A stretch of DNA of 64,000 nt. It comes from Acanthosepion esculentum. Taxonomy: Eukaryota > Mollusca > Cephalopoda > Sepiida > Sepiidae. Positions 52,240 to 63,506 of the stretch are shown one piece after another. How positions within the stretch are numbered: position 1 is the stretch's first letter; each line of letters starts with the position of its first letter. The translations under genes were made by a program, and so were the position numbers. The notes beneath the pieces were generated by a model. The model had not been told where the DNA came from and ran no database searches. It was given only the letters and a program-made list of their open reading frames with translations. The DNA lies in the NCBI GenBank assembly GCA_964036315.1, contig OZ038517.1:54934288-54998287 (forward strand). The letters are read 5' to 3'.

Positions 52240-54460
52240 AACGTGTTCCGACAGTTATTCTTCGATTTTATTCTGTAGTTTTTAATAAATAGATGATTGA
52301 ATTTCAATACGATAATAACCGGACAGTGACATGAATATCCAGGAAGTGTGGCAGGCAATTTTGAACTCTGAATGCAAATTTAAAACGATAAATTTAATTT
52401 TGATGATTATTCAAAATTCAAGATTGGAGGCAGGCCAAACGCATTTTCTTTCGATGGCAATTTACACATCTATACTTATATTTAGCAGGTTGTTTTTTTA
52501 AATTATCGCATTCAGTTTCCATGGAAACAACCAAAACCAGATATTCATGAGTTAATATGCCTCGAATATATTGTCTGACTATAATCTTATAAGATATATG
52601 TAATTCTATATGTGATACAGAAAGGTTAGATTGTTTAGATAAAATGGTTAAAAGTGAGTTGATAAAATGTTAAATATACAAGAGAATTTGGACAATTACC
52701 ATTCTATCATGTCCTGCTGATAAAACAGCGCTATTAGAAAAATTGATTTAATTTCTAACAAGTCTACATTGGCGAGACCAAACGTTATTAACACGGGTTT
52801 TGTTTTATTTAAATAAAAAATACAAGAGTTCATTTGATTAAAATGAAAACACTTTCTTTCTCGCCAATCAAGTTTTTTGAAATGAGATTTAAGTAATTTC
52901 AACTCAGTTTTTATTTCTATATTTATCGTCAATATATTTTCAAGTTTCTCGAAATTTTAGAAACAAATTCCTTTTGAAAAGGGTTAATAAAGCTGTCCCC
53001 CAAAATAAAAGCAGTTTTAAAATTTTGGCACTGTGATCTTTCAAACTCAAAAGAATTCTGAGTGCAAGGGGGATTATTTATTTATTTGAGCCAAAGCTTT
53101 ATAATATTTCATTACTCTCGAACGCCCTTCACTGCCTACAGAATTAACAGAATGAAAACAACTAGAGTGTTTTTGGCATGGACGTTGATAAGCGGATGCC
53201 AGCAATGGCGAACAAGATCCTTTCACAGAGTATTGTGTTTAATTCTTACTGAGCGCCCCACTATGTCTTGGACTGCAAACGAGGATGTGATTGACGATAG
53301 AGCGTCTTCGAGAAACAGACGATACAAGTTAAAGCGTCCGCTTTGCAAAGAAATAATAACTATTGACATCAAAAGTTAACGAAGCGTGTGAGTTGCAAAA
53401 TTAAAACTTAAATTTGATACAACTCAGTCTAAGGCTCTGCTTACTAATGTGTTACCACGGGAAAATGCTTCTCAGCATATATTTGTTATAATAAAGATGA
53501 ACGTAACCACAGCAGAAAAGTGATCAGGTTCCTTTTGTTCAACAATTCTCTTTGCCGATGCTCCCACAACTGTAGCCTTGAAATTAAGTAGAGTATAAAA
53601 GGAACTTTGTGGTGAAGTGGTATTACTTTCTGTGTTCGAATCAAAGTAGAACTTTGAATGTTGATTTTTTCAAGGTATCAAGATCGCTCAGTTTTATATT
53701 TTTATCTCCTTTCTGACCTTATGGAAGAGAAAAATAAAATATATTTATAAAGATTCGTTCAACTTTTGAAGTTTTACATACGTTTAGATGGATTTTTACC
53801 GTGTTTGATGGCGTATAAAATACCTCTTCTATTTAATATTACTGTGTTATGGAGTTAGGCTCGGTACAAGAGGCAGCAATCTATCGCGCCATGATAAACA
53901 TCAGAAAGCCAGATGCCTCAAATCCATATATAAGACTCAGATGATATTTTTAGACATTATTTAAAAGGTTTCTTATATGCCATGAAATACGGCGCTTTTA
54001 TTGCCTTCGTCAAGGGTAGATGCAGGAGTTTACGGACTCTACGTTGGGAATCAGTGATTTAAATCACACAATATAGTTTAAAATAGACAAAAACAAAGAA
54101 AGAAGACATAAAATAAGTTGAAAATCGATCAGTTTTGTCTGATCATTGAAGCAATTCTTTGGGACATAAAATAAAAACAGTCGGCAATTCGTTAAAGAAA
54201 AAACCTTTCGAGAAATAATCCTATTTTTGAAAGGCTCATGTATTACGCGGTTTATTTAAAAAAAAAAAATCATATATATAAGATGAATATAAAATACAAC
54301 GAGCGTCTCACGTGACAATAAGCTAGTAAAATCGAATGATCCACTTTGTTATATGTTACCATATCTGGTGTCATGTCAGACGCTGCTCTTGTCTTGCATT
54401 TTGTTAACACAACCTGTAATCTCAATCATTGCATGTCAAAGTCTGTTTTTTTTTGTTTTT
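52240..54460. other. AT-rich interval without recognisable gene
   Basis: The open frame at 53062-53379 has no recognisable domain. A tRNA-like 'GTGTTCGAATCAAAG' near 53633 is too isolated to call. Otherwise nothing supportable. Confidence 0.4.
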
Positions 54461-54464
54461 TTAG

Positions 54465-54674
54465 TCAAGGAGATTCTTGGCAGTTAATAAGTATATGTTA
54501 TATAGGTGTGCGTCTAAAAGTCTGGGGAAAAAAAAACAATGTTTAGATTGGAGGGAACACCCAAAATTTGAAAAATTGGAAGAAAATCAAATCATAAGAA
54601 TAAATGGAAAAGTTTTGCGAAAAGACGGCTTCTATTTGGATGTTGGACAATCGCCCAGAAAAAAAATAGTTTAA
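54465..54674 (+). CDS. Candidate 3' terminal exon of an unidentified host gene
   Basis: A T-rich tract ends in an AG splice acceptor at 54463-54464, and the frame is open from the next base to a TAA at 54672-54674. The ~69 codons begin 'SRRFLAVNKYMLYRCASKSL' and include 'QCLDWREHPKFEKLEENQII' and 'RINGKVLRKDGFYLDVGQSP', ending 'RKKIV'. The composition looks like a folded, charged protein, unlike the repeat frames around it. An ATTAAA polyadenylation-like hexamer lies about 35 bases after the stop. There is no matching upstream exon that I can see, and I do not recognise the protein. A chance frame remains possible. Confidence 0.4.
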   Translation, partial: SRRFLAVNKYMLYRCASKSLGKKKQCLDWREHPKFEKLEENQIIRINGKVLRKDGFYLDVGQSPRKKIV

Positions 54675-54784
54675 GAATATTTTTATGAATATGTATTTTA
54701 TTAAAGTGCATGAAAAATATTTTCATTTTTATAGACCTTTACTCCAAAGCTTATTTCATTTGCACATCTAAAAACTATGAAATC

Positions 54785-54788
54785 ACTA

Positions 54789-54821
<33 letters not shown>

Positions 54822-54822
54822 T
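54785..54822. repeat. (ATT)n microsatellite
   Basis: About eleven ATT units. It is preceded by 'AAACTATGAAATCACTAATT', similar to 'AAGCTATGAAGTCCCTATTT' before the ATT run at 56835, so both may belong to one dispersed repeat. Confidence 0.9.
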
Positions 54823-54839
54823 CCATCCGGATGCCAACC

Positions 54840-55190
54840 AGAAATCTAAGGTCAGAAATGGCATCCTGTGATTTTCACTTTACATTTTTGTATAAAAAAA
54901 ACAAACAATACAAAACAACCTAAGATGACACATATTTTACAGAGATGAAGCCCTTCGTAGGTTTTCAGCTGTAGTAAAAACAATTTTTTGTATATCTTTA
55001 AGGCATGGGCTATCAGCGAGTCTATCAGAATATTTTCCATTCAAACCGAGGGCTCCAACTATAACTGCAATGATTAATGTCTTCGTGTGTCACATTTATT
55101 AGATTTGCATTTCAAGATCTTTGTATTTTAATAGTTTTTGAAGATCTTCAAAGATACATTACAGTCTGCAGGAAATGCCATGTCATTAAG
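54840..55190 (-). mobile_element. Retroelement-like coding tail (weak)
   Basis: The minus strand reads 'AVIVGALGLNGKYSDRLADS' then 'PCLKDIQKIVFTTAENLRRA'. This resembles a short conserved tail (vIpIVIGALGtvpk..l..lg....iq.i..gtarILRr) that I associate with invertebrate retroelement proteins. The match is limited and from memory. Confidence 0.35.
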
Positions 55191-55191
55191 A

Positions 55192-55192
<1 letters not shown>

Positions 55193-55245
<53 letters not shown>
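55193..55245. repeat. (ATT)n microsatellite
   Basis: About seventeen ATT units. Confidence 0.95.
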
Positions 55246-55248
<3 letters not shown>

Positions 55249-55934
55249 ATGTCTTTATTTTCCTTTCGTTTGTTTTGTGCGAGATGCCTTCAAGTCTCAA
55301 CCAGAAAGGTCAAAATACAGCAGGCTTTTACACCTAAAGTGCTATCAGGTGTCTTGCCATTTATCATGTGGTAGGAAGAAAAATGGTAAAAGTTTGTGCA
55401 GAATTTTTAAAATGAAGAATCCCTTCTGAAATATTTGAAATTATTTTTAAGGAAGAGAAAAACTATTGAACTTTTTTAGATAATAATTTCAGGCTTAATT
55501 AAAGCAGTGTACATTTGGCGCGATGCCATTAAAATTGTTTCCGATATTAATTCATTTTTCCGATATTCTTCGTCAAAACTTCGGTTGAACCATTTTACAA
55601 CTGACAATTGCAGATAATCTTTTATCTTCTAAAATATAATTGGAAAAAAGTTAAAAAAAGAACAAAAAAAAAAAGCGACTGAACAGTTCACAAAGTTTAA
55701 AAATATGTGCATAGAATTGAACCATAGATCGTAAAGGAGAAATTTAATCTGCTGTATTTGTTGAATCGAAAGAAAATCTCTCATCAAATGAATACTTCGA
55801 ATATATGACTAATATCTTTTATATTTATTTTAACTTACCAATTCTATTTACAGTTCCTATGCAAAATGGGTGTAAATCTTCATTCGGTGGTGACTATTCA
55901 AATTTCTTAATGAACAATTAAGTTAGGGGAATTG

Positions 55935-56130
55935 GATGTGTGCTGGCAGCGTAAAGGAGATCGGTACGGTAAAAGGGGGTCAACAACTCGAATATAAATT
56001 TCGAGCTTACCTGCACTTTCGCACTAATGTTCTTGGGGAAGGTATGAATCCATATCTTCTCCCAGCTATGGGTTAAATAGCACAGTAGATTGGGATATCT
56101 TCCTTTTAATGGTAACCAATCTAAGAGAAT
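55935..56130 (+). repeat. Decayed SINE of the 'GGGAAAGGTATGAAT' family
   Basis: 'TTCTTGGGGAAGGTATGAAT' and 'CTATGGGTTAAATAGCACAG' follow the order of 43790-43900. The head is unrecognisable and the hairpin part is missing. Confidence 0.6.
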
Positions 56131-56204
56131 TGAAACTGAATTCCAAACCGTGGAAAAGAAAATAACTCTCTTCTCCTTTCCAAGAGTTCATAAAAAGCCA
56201 CAGA

Positions 56205-56278
56205 TAATAAATAAAAGGAAACTGTGGAAAGCCATGATCGCCTATATTCTGAAGAAACATGGTATTTTTCTTTTTAAA
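56205..56278 (+). mobile_element. RTE-type 3' end fragment
   Basis: 'AAACTGTGGAAAGCCATGAT' and 'CGCCTATATTCTGAAGAAAC' encode KLWKAMIAYILKKHG, then a stop a few codons on. About 20 codons of the RTE C-terminus only. Confidence 0.7.
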
Positions 56279-56279
56279 T

Positions 56280-56916
56280 AATAGAGAACTTGCTAGTATT
56301 AATCTACAATGTTTATTTCTGATCACCGCCATTTTTCAAAAACTAAAGCAATATTGATTATTGAATCCTTCACTTTCATCGTAATTTTTACTTTGTTTCT
56401 TTTATCGCAAACGTTTACTAATGCTATTTATTGAGCAATGAGTCTAGGATCAGAAGTGAAGGATAAACTGTCGATAAGATTCGAACTTGCTTCTCCTTTG
56501 TCGTAATGGAAACCTCTTTGAACAAACTACCTGCTTTAACAGCTAAGTTATGAAATGGGTTTCAGACGGCCATCGTTTTAAGATCAGCGCCATATTTATT
56601 TTTGTTTTTCAAAATATTAATATTAGTAGGAGTATTTCTTCTGCCATAATGGTTGATAAAATTTAATCTAATGAGGCATAAAATAAAGATAATACTGTTA
56701 CGCCAACCAATTTTTGGCCGCCCTTTGTCTGAATATCCATAACCTTATGTGATTTATACAGTAAATTATACTACGCCTATATATTTCTTCAACGTTTTAA
56801 GACTTATGACATCTAGAAGCTATGAAGTCCCTATTTATTATTATTATTATTATTATTGTATTATTTCCTTTGATTTATGTTGTATACTCATATTTCATAT
56901 AGAGTGATCTCTGACG

Positions 56917-56973
<57 letters not shown>

Positions 56974-58225
56974 TTTTTAAATATATCCCGAAATAATGGG
57001 AGTTTAGAGTGCAAGCATTCATATAAGTTTTTATTTAATTTCTTAAAAAATATAAATATGTTTTCTTTTAAAGGCTTATGTTTTTGAAAAATGATTAAAA
57101 AAGTATAGATTCTATGCAAGGAAAAGAAATTATTAATATTAATATTATTAATATTAATATTTTTACAATGATTCTTGAAAATTAGAACAATTTTATACGA
57201 CGAATTAAAGATGGCGGAAAATAATTCGCTCTTTTCATAGAATTCAATTTTCAGTGGAAAAACAAATGAAAAATAATCAACGATATTTTTGTATGCAATA
57301 TTCTACTTTCCATTAAGATTTTAATCTTTCTGATAACCACAGTCTTTAAGTAAATGGAATAGTCTTTAATTTCTTTATGTGCATGCAAATTATAATTTTT
57401 AGAATTCTGAGAGAATAACTCATTCAATTTCACACTGTAGATTTTATAGGCATGTAGATGCACTAAAAACATTTTAAAAAATTTTAAACAAGAGTGGACA
57501 TTTCAGCTATAAATTGACATATATCTCTTTTTTATTATAAATGTGCGTAAGGATCAGAGTTCGTCTATATCTCAGGCGAACAGAGGTGAACTGTTTTCAG
57601 ACCTAGAAAAAGTAAATTTTTAGTAAACAACAACCGGAACAAAGAGAAAAAAAAGTTTCGTTATTGAAATCAAGAATGAATGACTTTGAAAACTCATTTT
57701 CCTTTTTTTTCTACTAAGGAATTTAGAATAACATGTACAAAAATAAGACATATATTTATCTCTGCCACAAGAAAAATGAAACATCCCAATTGCTAAACGT
57801 CGCAGACCCGCTTTCTGTACAGTCTAATGAAACGATGACATGTGGAGTTTGTAAATTTGACCTATCAATATGGTGATCGTTTAGAGTTTTTAAGCTCATG
57901 ATGAACTATTTTTTCCTATTCAGTATCAAGTGTCAACTAACAACTGATACATCAATGTTCCGTTCGTAGATCCAAAGAAAGCAATGTTGGTCTCGATAAA
58001 ATTTTGATTCATTCATAGTTTTCACAATAAATAATTGATATGATCAACCCATGAGGAAAAAATAAGTAATTGTTAGCCAACGTCTGAATCCGTTTTTGTC
58101 GTCTTTTCTTCTTCAAAGTTCAGCATCATTTAACAACACAACTTGTTCTTTTCTTCTCAAAAGTTTCTATTAGGTAAAGTCATAAATATTTTCCGTTTTT
58201 GTTTATTCACTTTATTTTTCAAAAA
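56280..58225. other. AT-rich interval without recognisable gene
   Basis: Contains an ATT run at 56835-56860, a TA tract at 56921-56968 and an ATT/AAT palindromic run at 57132-57165. No coding signal. Confidence 0.45.
56921..56968. repeat. (TA)n microsatellite
   Basis: A 48 bp pure TA tract. Confidence 0.97.
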
Positions 58226-58229
58226 ATAA

Positions 58230-59070
58230 ATAAATAGATTTTATTCCGTTGTATATTCGCCATTATTTCCAATGTCTTCTTGCCAATTATCAAGCAGCTT
58301 TTCGATATCTTTTGAGTAAAATTCCGCAGTTTTTGTTGTGGAATATTTTTTCGCCGAAATCTTGAATCTGGTTTTCCTTAGAGAAAGTCCACCCTCAAAG
58401 TGTTTTGCGGCGAATGAAAATTGTAATAATCGACTGATGCAAGGTCATGTGAATATGGTGAAGTCGGGTAAAGCAGACCAACCGAAATCTCTGTTATTCT
58501 TTGCTTTTTGCGGTCATGTGCTGTCATTTCGAGGAATAAGATTTTTCCTTTGAGCAATATTTGTTAAATTTTTTTATGGCCACGTTGCAGCTGCTGGATG
58601 TACAAATGTGCATTTCGTGTTTCATTGCGTTTTAAGAACTCTAAAGGAATAATATCACATCGATCCTGCCGCAATCACAACATTACTTCACAGCTTTTTG
58701 AAAATTTATCCTTGTCATTCTACTGTTTTTTTTGTGGGAGGGGTTGTTGCGGGGGGTTAAAATTGTCGATTTAGTTGGAAGCCATTTTTCATCACCTGTT
58801 ACGATGTATTGAAGGAACAGTTGGTTAGGATGATATATTTGTTATTTCATTAGAGAAAGCTTTCTTCATCAAAGCGTTTTGCAGCGATCGGAAAAAGGTA
58901 ATAATCGATCGGTGTAAGGCCAGGTGAATATTTTGGGTTTGAGTTTGGGTAGAACAGACCAACCGAGTTCCCAAAAATTTTCCTGTGTTATCCTTGATGC
59001 ATTGTTATGGAGGAGAACGGCGTTTTGTTTTACTTTGATCCTCTGTATACGTTGCCACTGCTGTTTTTAA
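58230..59070 (-). mobile_element. Mariner-type transposase pseudogene, rearranged
   Basis: The minus strand has two overlapping portions. From 59060 it reads 'HNNASRITQENFWELGWSVL' (the HDNArpHva block with the second catalytic Asp lost to Asn), then 'LLPFSDRCKTL', then 'FLQYIVTGDEKW' near 58800 (TgDEkW, first catalytic Asp). A ~58750-58560 segment resembles the MlciWWD.kGviyyeLL region. From 58500 to 58250 it reads 'LQFSFAAKHFEGGLSLRKTR' and 'EFYSKDIEKLLDNWQEDIGN', matching the mariner C-terminus ..fy..GI.kLp.rWqkci...G.Y. The blocks are out of the normal N-to-C order, so at least two copies or a duplication are involved. Confidence 0.65.
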
Positions 59071-59214
59071 CTCTCACGTATAAGTTAGGATGATATATTC
59101 ATCATTACAATTGCCCCCCCCCAAAAAAAAAACGAACGGAAATTACTTATGACTCAATATTTTTATCATGGACCAGACTAGGAAATATTTAGTTTATCGA
59201 AATATTCGTGATGG

Positions 59215-59580
59215 TTGCAATTATTTACTTATGCGTTAAAGAATTTAGGCGAATGCTGTGAATGTGCTCGTAGCGTGACGGTTATCAACGCAGAAAATGG
59301 AATCGGCGAGCTGAGTTCAAATTCCGGCGGACGCCATTGTGTGCAATTTCGCACAATTTTCCCCAGGAAAATTATAAATTCTTTTCTCATTCTAGCTTTT
59401 TTTTTAAAGCAGGGCAGACCGATCTTGCTATCCTAGAGTATCTGCCAGTCTAGGAGAAAGTCAACACCAAATTCAAGAACTGCTGAGCTTAGGGTTAGCA
59501 AGTCCATCCAGTAAAACCAATTTGGAATTGAAACCGTAGCAGCACCTAGTGTGGTGAGGCTGTAGCTTCACTATATAGAA
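59215..59580 (+). mobile_element. tRNA-headed SINE, most complete copy
   Basis: A-box-like 'GCTCGTAGCGTGACGGTTAT' is followed 34 bases on by the B box 'GAGTTCAAATTCCGG', the correct RNA polymerase III spacing. The body continues 'TTTTCCCCAGGAAAATTATA' (the decayed GGGAAAGGTATGAAT block) and 'CAGGGCAGACCGATCTTGCT'. It ends 'AGAAGAAGAAAGAGAG', a GAA-rich tail. This copy retains the head but not the hairpins. Confidence 0.75.
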
Positions 59581-59589
59581 GAAGAAAGA

Positions 59590-60400
59590 GAGTACACGTA
59601 TTTGAGCGTAAATATCACAAGTTATGAATGGTTTGTACTGTTTCGACAACTTAGTCTGGGTCGATTAAAAACAATGTGTCCATTGATAGATAAAGATAAT
59701 GCGTCTTTACAGGCACGAGTCGATAAGAAAGTAGTTTTAGAATTCACCAAAAGACGGAAATTATATAAAAAAATGATTCTTTTAAAAAGAAAAGAAAGCG
59801 GTTTTGTTGTGAAACTAAATGTTTGAGTAACATGCATTTCAATGGTTCCAAAATTCGCTAAAGTTACATGAGTTTTCTTTGCAGGAATTCTGTCTGCTCG
59901 ATTCAATTAAAATTCAAGGAAAGATTGACATTTTTAGACAAAACGGTAGATGGATGAAATTCCCTTAAAGAATTTCCTGTTACAATAACGTGTTCGTGTG
60001 CGTGCTCCCACCCCAGTAAGAATCAGCAAGAAAGATAATCCCTATGAAATTTAAACAAATGCTCAGACGTTTAAGATGCACGGATTCCAATATTTGACGC
60101 CCTAACTTATAAATAATGCAACATGAACAAAAAACGAAGAGAGTCGGATCAAATAAATGATCAAGTGGGGCGTAAAGAAAAGTTACGAGTCACTGATTTA
60201 ATTAACAAAAAAAGAAAAGTCAAGATGAAAGGCTTAAGTATTTCAAAGTCGAAATTAGTGAAAATTAATGCGTCATCTTGTCGATTATTCATTTTATATT
60301 TGTCTAAATTGAGTTACTTTAAAATTGTCAGTTCATTCTCCACTAAGTTTTTTTTAAAACTTGGGTAATATTGAATAATGGAGGCCGTATATATGCAGAA
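59590..60400. other. Interval with two unexplained open frames
   Basis: 59602-59826 includes 'DKDNASLQARVDKKVVLEFT' and 60123-60368 begins 'MNKKRRESDQINDQVGRKEK'. Both are Lys-rich and match no family I know. Neither has clear splice or polyadenylation context, so I do not call them as genes. Confidence 0.3.
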
Positions 60401-60410
60401 AGAGGATCTC

Positions 60411-60453
<43 letters not shown>

Positions 60454-60545
60454 GAAAATACTGAGATATATAGATAGATATGAATAGACAGATAGATTGG
60501 TAATTAGATAGATAGATAGATAGATATGAACAGAATGCGATAGAT
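60411..60545. repeat. Impure GATA array
   Basis: GATA runs with an 'AATGAAAATACTGAGATA' interruption, echoing the AATGAAGAGACTGAG interruption of the 20.7-21.3 kb array. This suggests a common ancestral repeat rather than independent slippage. Confidence 0.85.
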
Positions 60546-60609
60546 ACATGAATAGCTAGATAAATAATGAAAATACTAAGATAAATAGATACATAGTTAT
60601 GAATAGACT

Positions 60610-60612
<3 letters not shown>

Positions 60613-60677
<65 letters not shown>
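60613..60677. repeat. (TA)n(GA)n compound microsatellite
   Basis: A TA tract to 60651 passes into AG repeats. Confidence 0.96.
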
Positions 60678-60681
<4 letters not shown>

Positions 60682-60898
60682 TAGATATCCTCTCCCTAAA
60701 ATTCACCCCACAAAATACTAATAACAACAATGAAAATATTTTTAAGAAAATATTTTATATTTATGCTTTTATTTGGTTTCAGCTCAAACAATAAATAACT
60801 GAAGGCCGTTAAATTTGGAAAATCTTATTTGAAAACTAATTTGCATTTTTTTTTCACAGTTAAGATTAAGTTTTTGTATATATTGTTCCTGAACAATT

Positions 60899-60945
60899 AA
60901 TGTGACGTATCACATGACCTATCAGGTGACGTATCATATGACATA
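60899..60945. promoter_or_regulatory. TGACGTAT/TCATATGAC cluster
   Basis: TGTGACGTATCACATGAC, CTATCAGGTGACGTATCA and TATGACATAC follow each other. They give two CRE-like TGACGTAT elements, interleaved with E-box-like CACATG/CAGGTG motifs and short palindromes. No gene is recognised nearby, so function is speculative. Confidence 0.3.
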
Positions 60946-61020
60946 CACCAAATAGTCTAACTCTCCTTTCTATTGTATACTTTGGCAAGTAAACAGCATT
61001 TTCATGTGCGTTTTCTGAGC

Positions 61021-61081
<61 letters not shown>
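61021..61081. repeat. (TA)n microsatellite
   Basis: A 61 bp pure TA tract. Confidence 0.97.
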
Positions 61082-61086
<5 letters not shown>

Positions 61087-62510
61087 AAACATTATATTTA
61101 TAGTGATTTGTTTATTTTTATTTTTTAATTAATGAAATTGATATGTACTGATCTGTAAATCAAAAATCTCATGAAATAAAATGTTTCTTCCTACAGCAAT
61201 CGGAACCGTATTATCTAATTGAGCTTTTCATTACTCGATCAATTTCTTGTTTGCTTAACGGCCAAAGAATAACAGTAATACAGGTTCGATTTATGTCGGG
61301 AGATGCATTTTCTTTAATGCGACTTTTGATCCCTAGGCCAGTTGATACTAAGGCTAAAAATAAAAAAACAAATATTGGCAAGCATGGATAAAGGTTCCCG
61401 TAATCAGAAGGATCGTCAATAGGACGGTTTTTCCCCTGACACCGCTTTTATTTCAACTACCTTCACTCTTCATAATTTTATTTAAAATTTTGTTTTAAAA
61501 ACCGATGATTCGAATTGTAATAAAACCTAAAAATATGAAAGTGAATTTATACATTTTTTTTGTTTTTGAGAATTGACAACAAAACTAATTATTTATTACA
61601 TTATTTATTGGAATGGTTGACCAAACATTGGTCAATTGCCAATTGGTTCCAAATTTATAAAATGGTAAATAATAAGGATTTCCTTTATAGTTGAACTAGA
61701 TATTTTAATAATTTAGTAAATGTTTATAAATTTATAAACTTCTTTTCATATTTATTTCTTTATAAATTGGTAAATGATAAATATTGCATTCTATTAGTTG
61801 TAATTGTATTAGTTTTTAGAATGTTGCAAATATAAAATTATTCTTTCGTAGGTAAAACCGTCCTTTTTATCCATGCTTACTAAAAAAATAAAATAAAAAA
61901 TAAAAATAAACGGGTGTTTACTCAAATACAATTACCCACTAAATATAATGTTTATACTAAGAATTCTTTAAAAAAAAAAAAAACTTTAATTGTTTTTGGT
62001 GTGCGTGTACGTCTGCGTTAAAATCTTCTCACATAAAACACTGAATTTTGACTTATTTTCTTTTTCTTATTGTTGCAAGCAAGACTATAAAATCACAAGT
62101 CATTACTTAATTTCTAGTACGGGTCACATGTTGCGTTTGACGACATCGACGACTTTTGTATATCGCGATAGTTAGGAGGAGGAAATATTTAGAAAAAGAA
62201 ATTAAAATCAAGAAGGAAATTCGATCATATTTTCAGGGTTGGGGAGAGGCAGCAGTTAATAACAATTACAAGAAAGGGACTTGTAGCCGACTGAAGGCCC
62301 GAAAGGAAGGTCTTACAGATGTACAAAAAAAAAAAGTAAATAAGAAAAAAAAAAAGCCGCTGAATGCGTACAATTGCACATTTTAAATACACACAATCAA
62401 AGCTTTTAAAATCTCTTTTACACACTTTTTGACCAATGTAAACGAACGAAACATTAAAAAAACATTGTTTTCATATTTTCATTTTACAGAATACAAATAA
62501 ATTATTTTGA
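61082..62510. other. AT-rich interval without recognisable gene
   Basis: Homopolymer A and T runs and no coding motif. 'AGGACGGTTTTTCCCCTGAC' near 61420 and 'GTAAAACCGTCCTTTTTATC' near 61853, with 'AGCATGGATAAAGG' and 'TCCATGCTTACT', form inverted ends about 480 bp apart. This could be another small fold-back element at about 61375-61885. Confidence 0.35.
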
Positions 62511-62514
62511 ATTG

Positions 62515-63055
62515 ATAGAGTTTTATTTACACTATTTATATTGTTCGGACTGTTGTCCTCGTCTTTATTGCCATATTCACGACGTTTCGGCCGTTGTACG
62601 CTCCGGCCTTCTTCAGGTGATTGAAATTTCGAACGGAACTGTTTATTTCGTCCGCCAGAGTAGATTATTCTAGTTCCACGTGCCATGCCTCTTCCAGATA
62701 TCTCAGTGTCAGTTACTTTCCTTTAACTCAACTCTCCAAGTTTTTTTTATTCACCTCTGCCGTAGCCGGGTATTGAACTCTCAACTCTTTTGGGTCAAGT
62801 CATTGGGTTCAACCAACGCTTTTATCCACTGGGCCATGCATCCTTGAGGAAGAGACACGGCACGTGGAACTTGAATAATTTACCCCGGTGGACGAAATAA
62901 GGGTTCGGTTCAAAATTCCAATCACCTGAAGAAGGTCGGAGCGTACAACGGACGAAACGTCGTGAATATGGCAACAGAGATGTGGACATCAGTTCGAACA
63001 ATGTAAATAGTGTAAATAATTACAATACCTCATCTCAGTAATATAGACAGTGTTT
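62515..63055. mobile_element. Fold-back element with tRNA-like core, most complete copy
   Basis: The left arm (about 62520-62690) runs 'TGTTGTCCTCGTCTTTATTG', 'CGACGTTTCGGCCGTTGTAC', 'CTTCTTCAGGTGATTG' and 'AGTTCCACGTGCCATG'. The right arm (about 62860-63055) is its inverse: 'CACGGCACGTGGAACTTGAA', 'AATCACCTGAAGAAGGTCGG', 'GCGTACAACGGACGAAACGT', 'GAATATGGCAACAGAGATG'. The core on the minus strand has an A box 'GCATGGCCCAGTGGATAAAA' and a B box 'GAGTTCAATACCCGG'. It is thus a tRNA-like unit inside ~190 bp inverted arms. No protein is encoded. Confidence 0.9.
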
Positions 63056-63373
63056 TTTTTTTTAATACAAATAAGTCGGTACTGGACGTTTTTTTTTTCA
63101 AGGACTGACTTAGAGACATCCCACCGTAGAGCAGCATTTAGTAGGCAGGTTTCGTAGACTATTATTATAACGAGTTTAATATTCACTGGATGCTCTATAT
63201 ATTTAGCCTGGTGTCAGACTAAGCGAATGGTTTAATTTTAAATTTAAACAAATAAATGTTAATTTGACTCAAGTAAAGAAATTTTACAAGAAGCTTCTGA
63301 CTTTGACCCAAATCCGAACAGTCTAAAAATAAATAAATAATTCAAATTCTGTACGTATCTCAGCCGTGCGTCC

Positions 63374-63485
63374 AAGCTTGCAGTATCTGGGATTCCCAAG
63401 AAGTCCCCCATTTAGGTACTGACCAGGTTCGACAATTCTTAACTTGAAAATCCGATAGCCGGTGTTTGAAAATGATATGGCTGTG
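63374..63485 (-). pseudogene. 5S rRNA-like copy, second of a tandem pair
   Basis: The minus strand contains 'ATATCATTTTCAAACACCGG', 'AACCTGGTCAGTACCTAAAT' and 'CTTCTTGGGAATCCCAGATA', then 'CTGCAAGCTTGG'. It is full length but more diverged than its neighbour, with the internal promoter region altered (AAGTTAAGAATTGTCGAACC). Confidence 0.8.
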
Positions 63486-63506
63486 AGCCATACCAGTCAC
63501 ACATCC

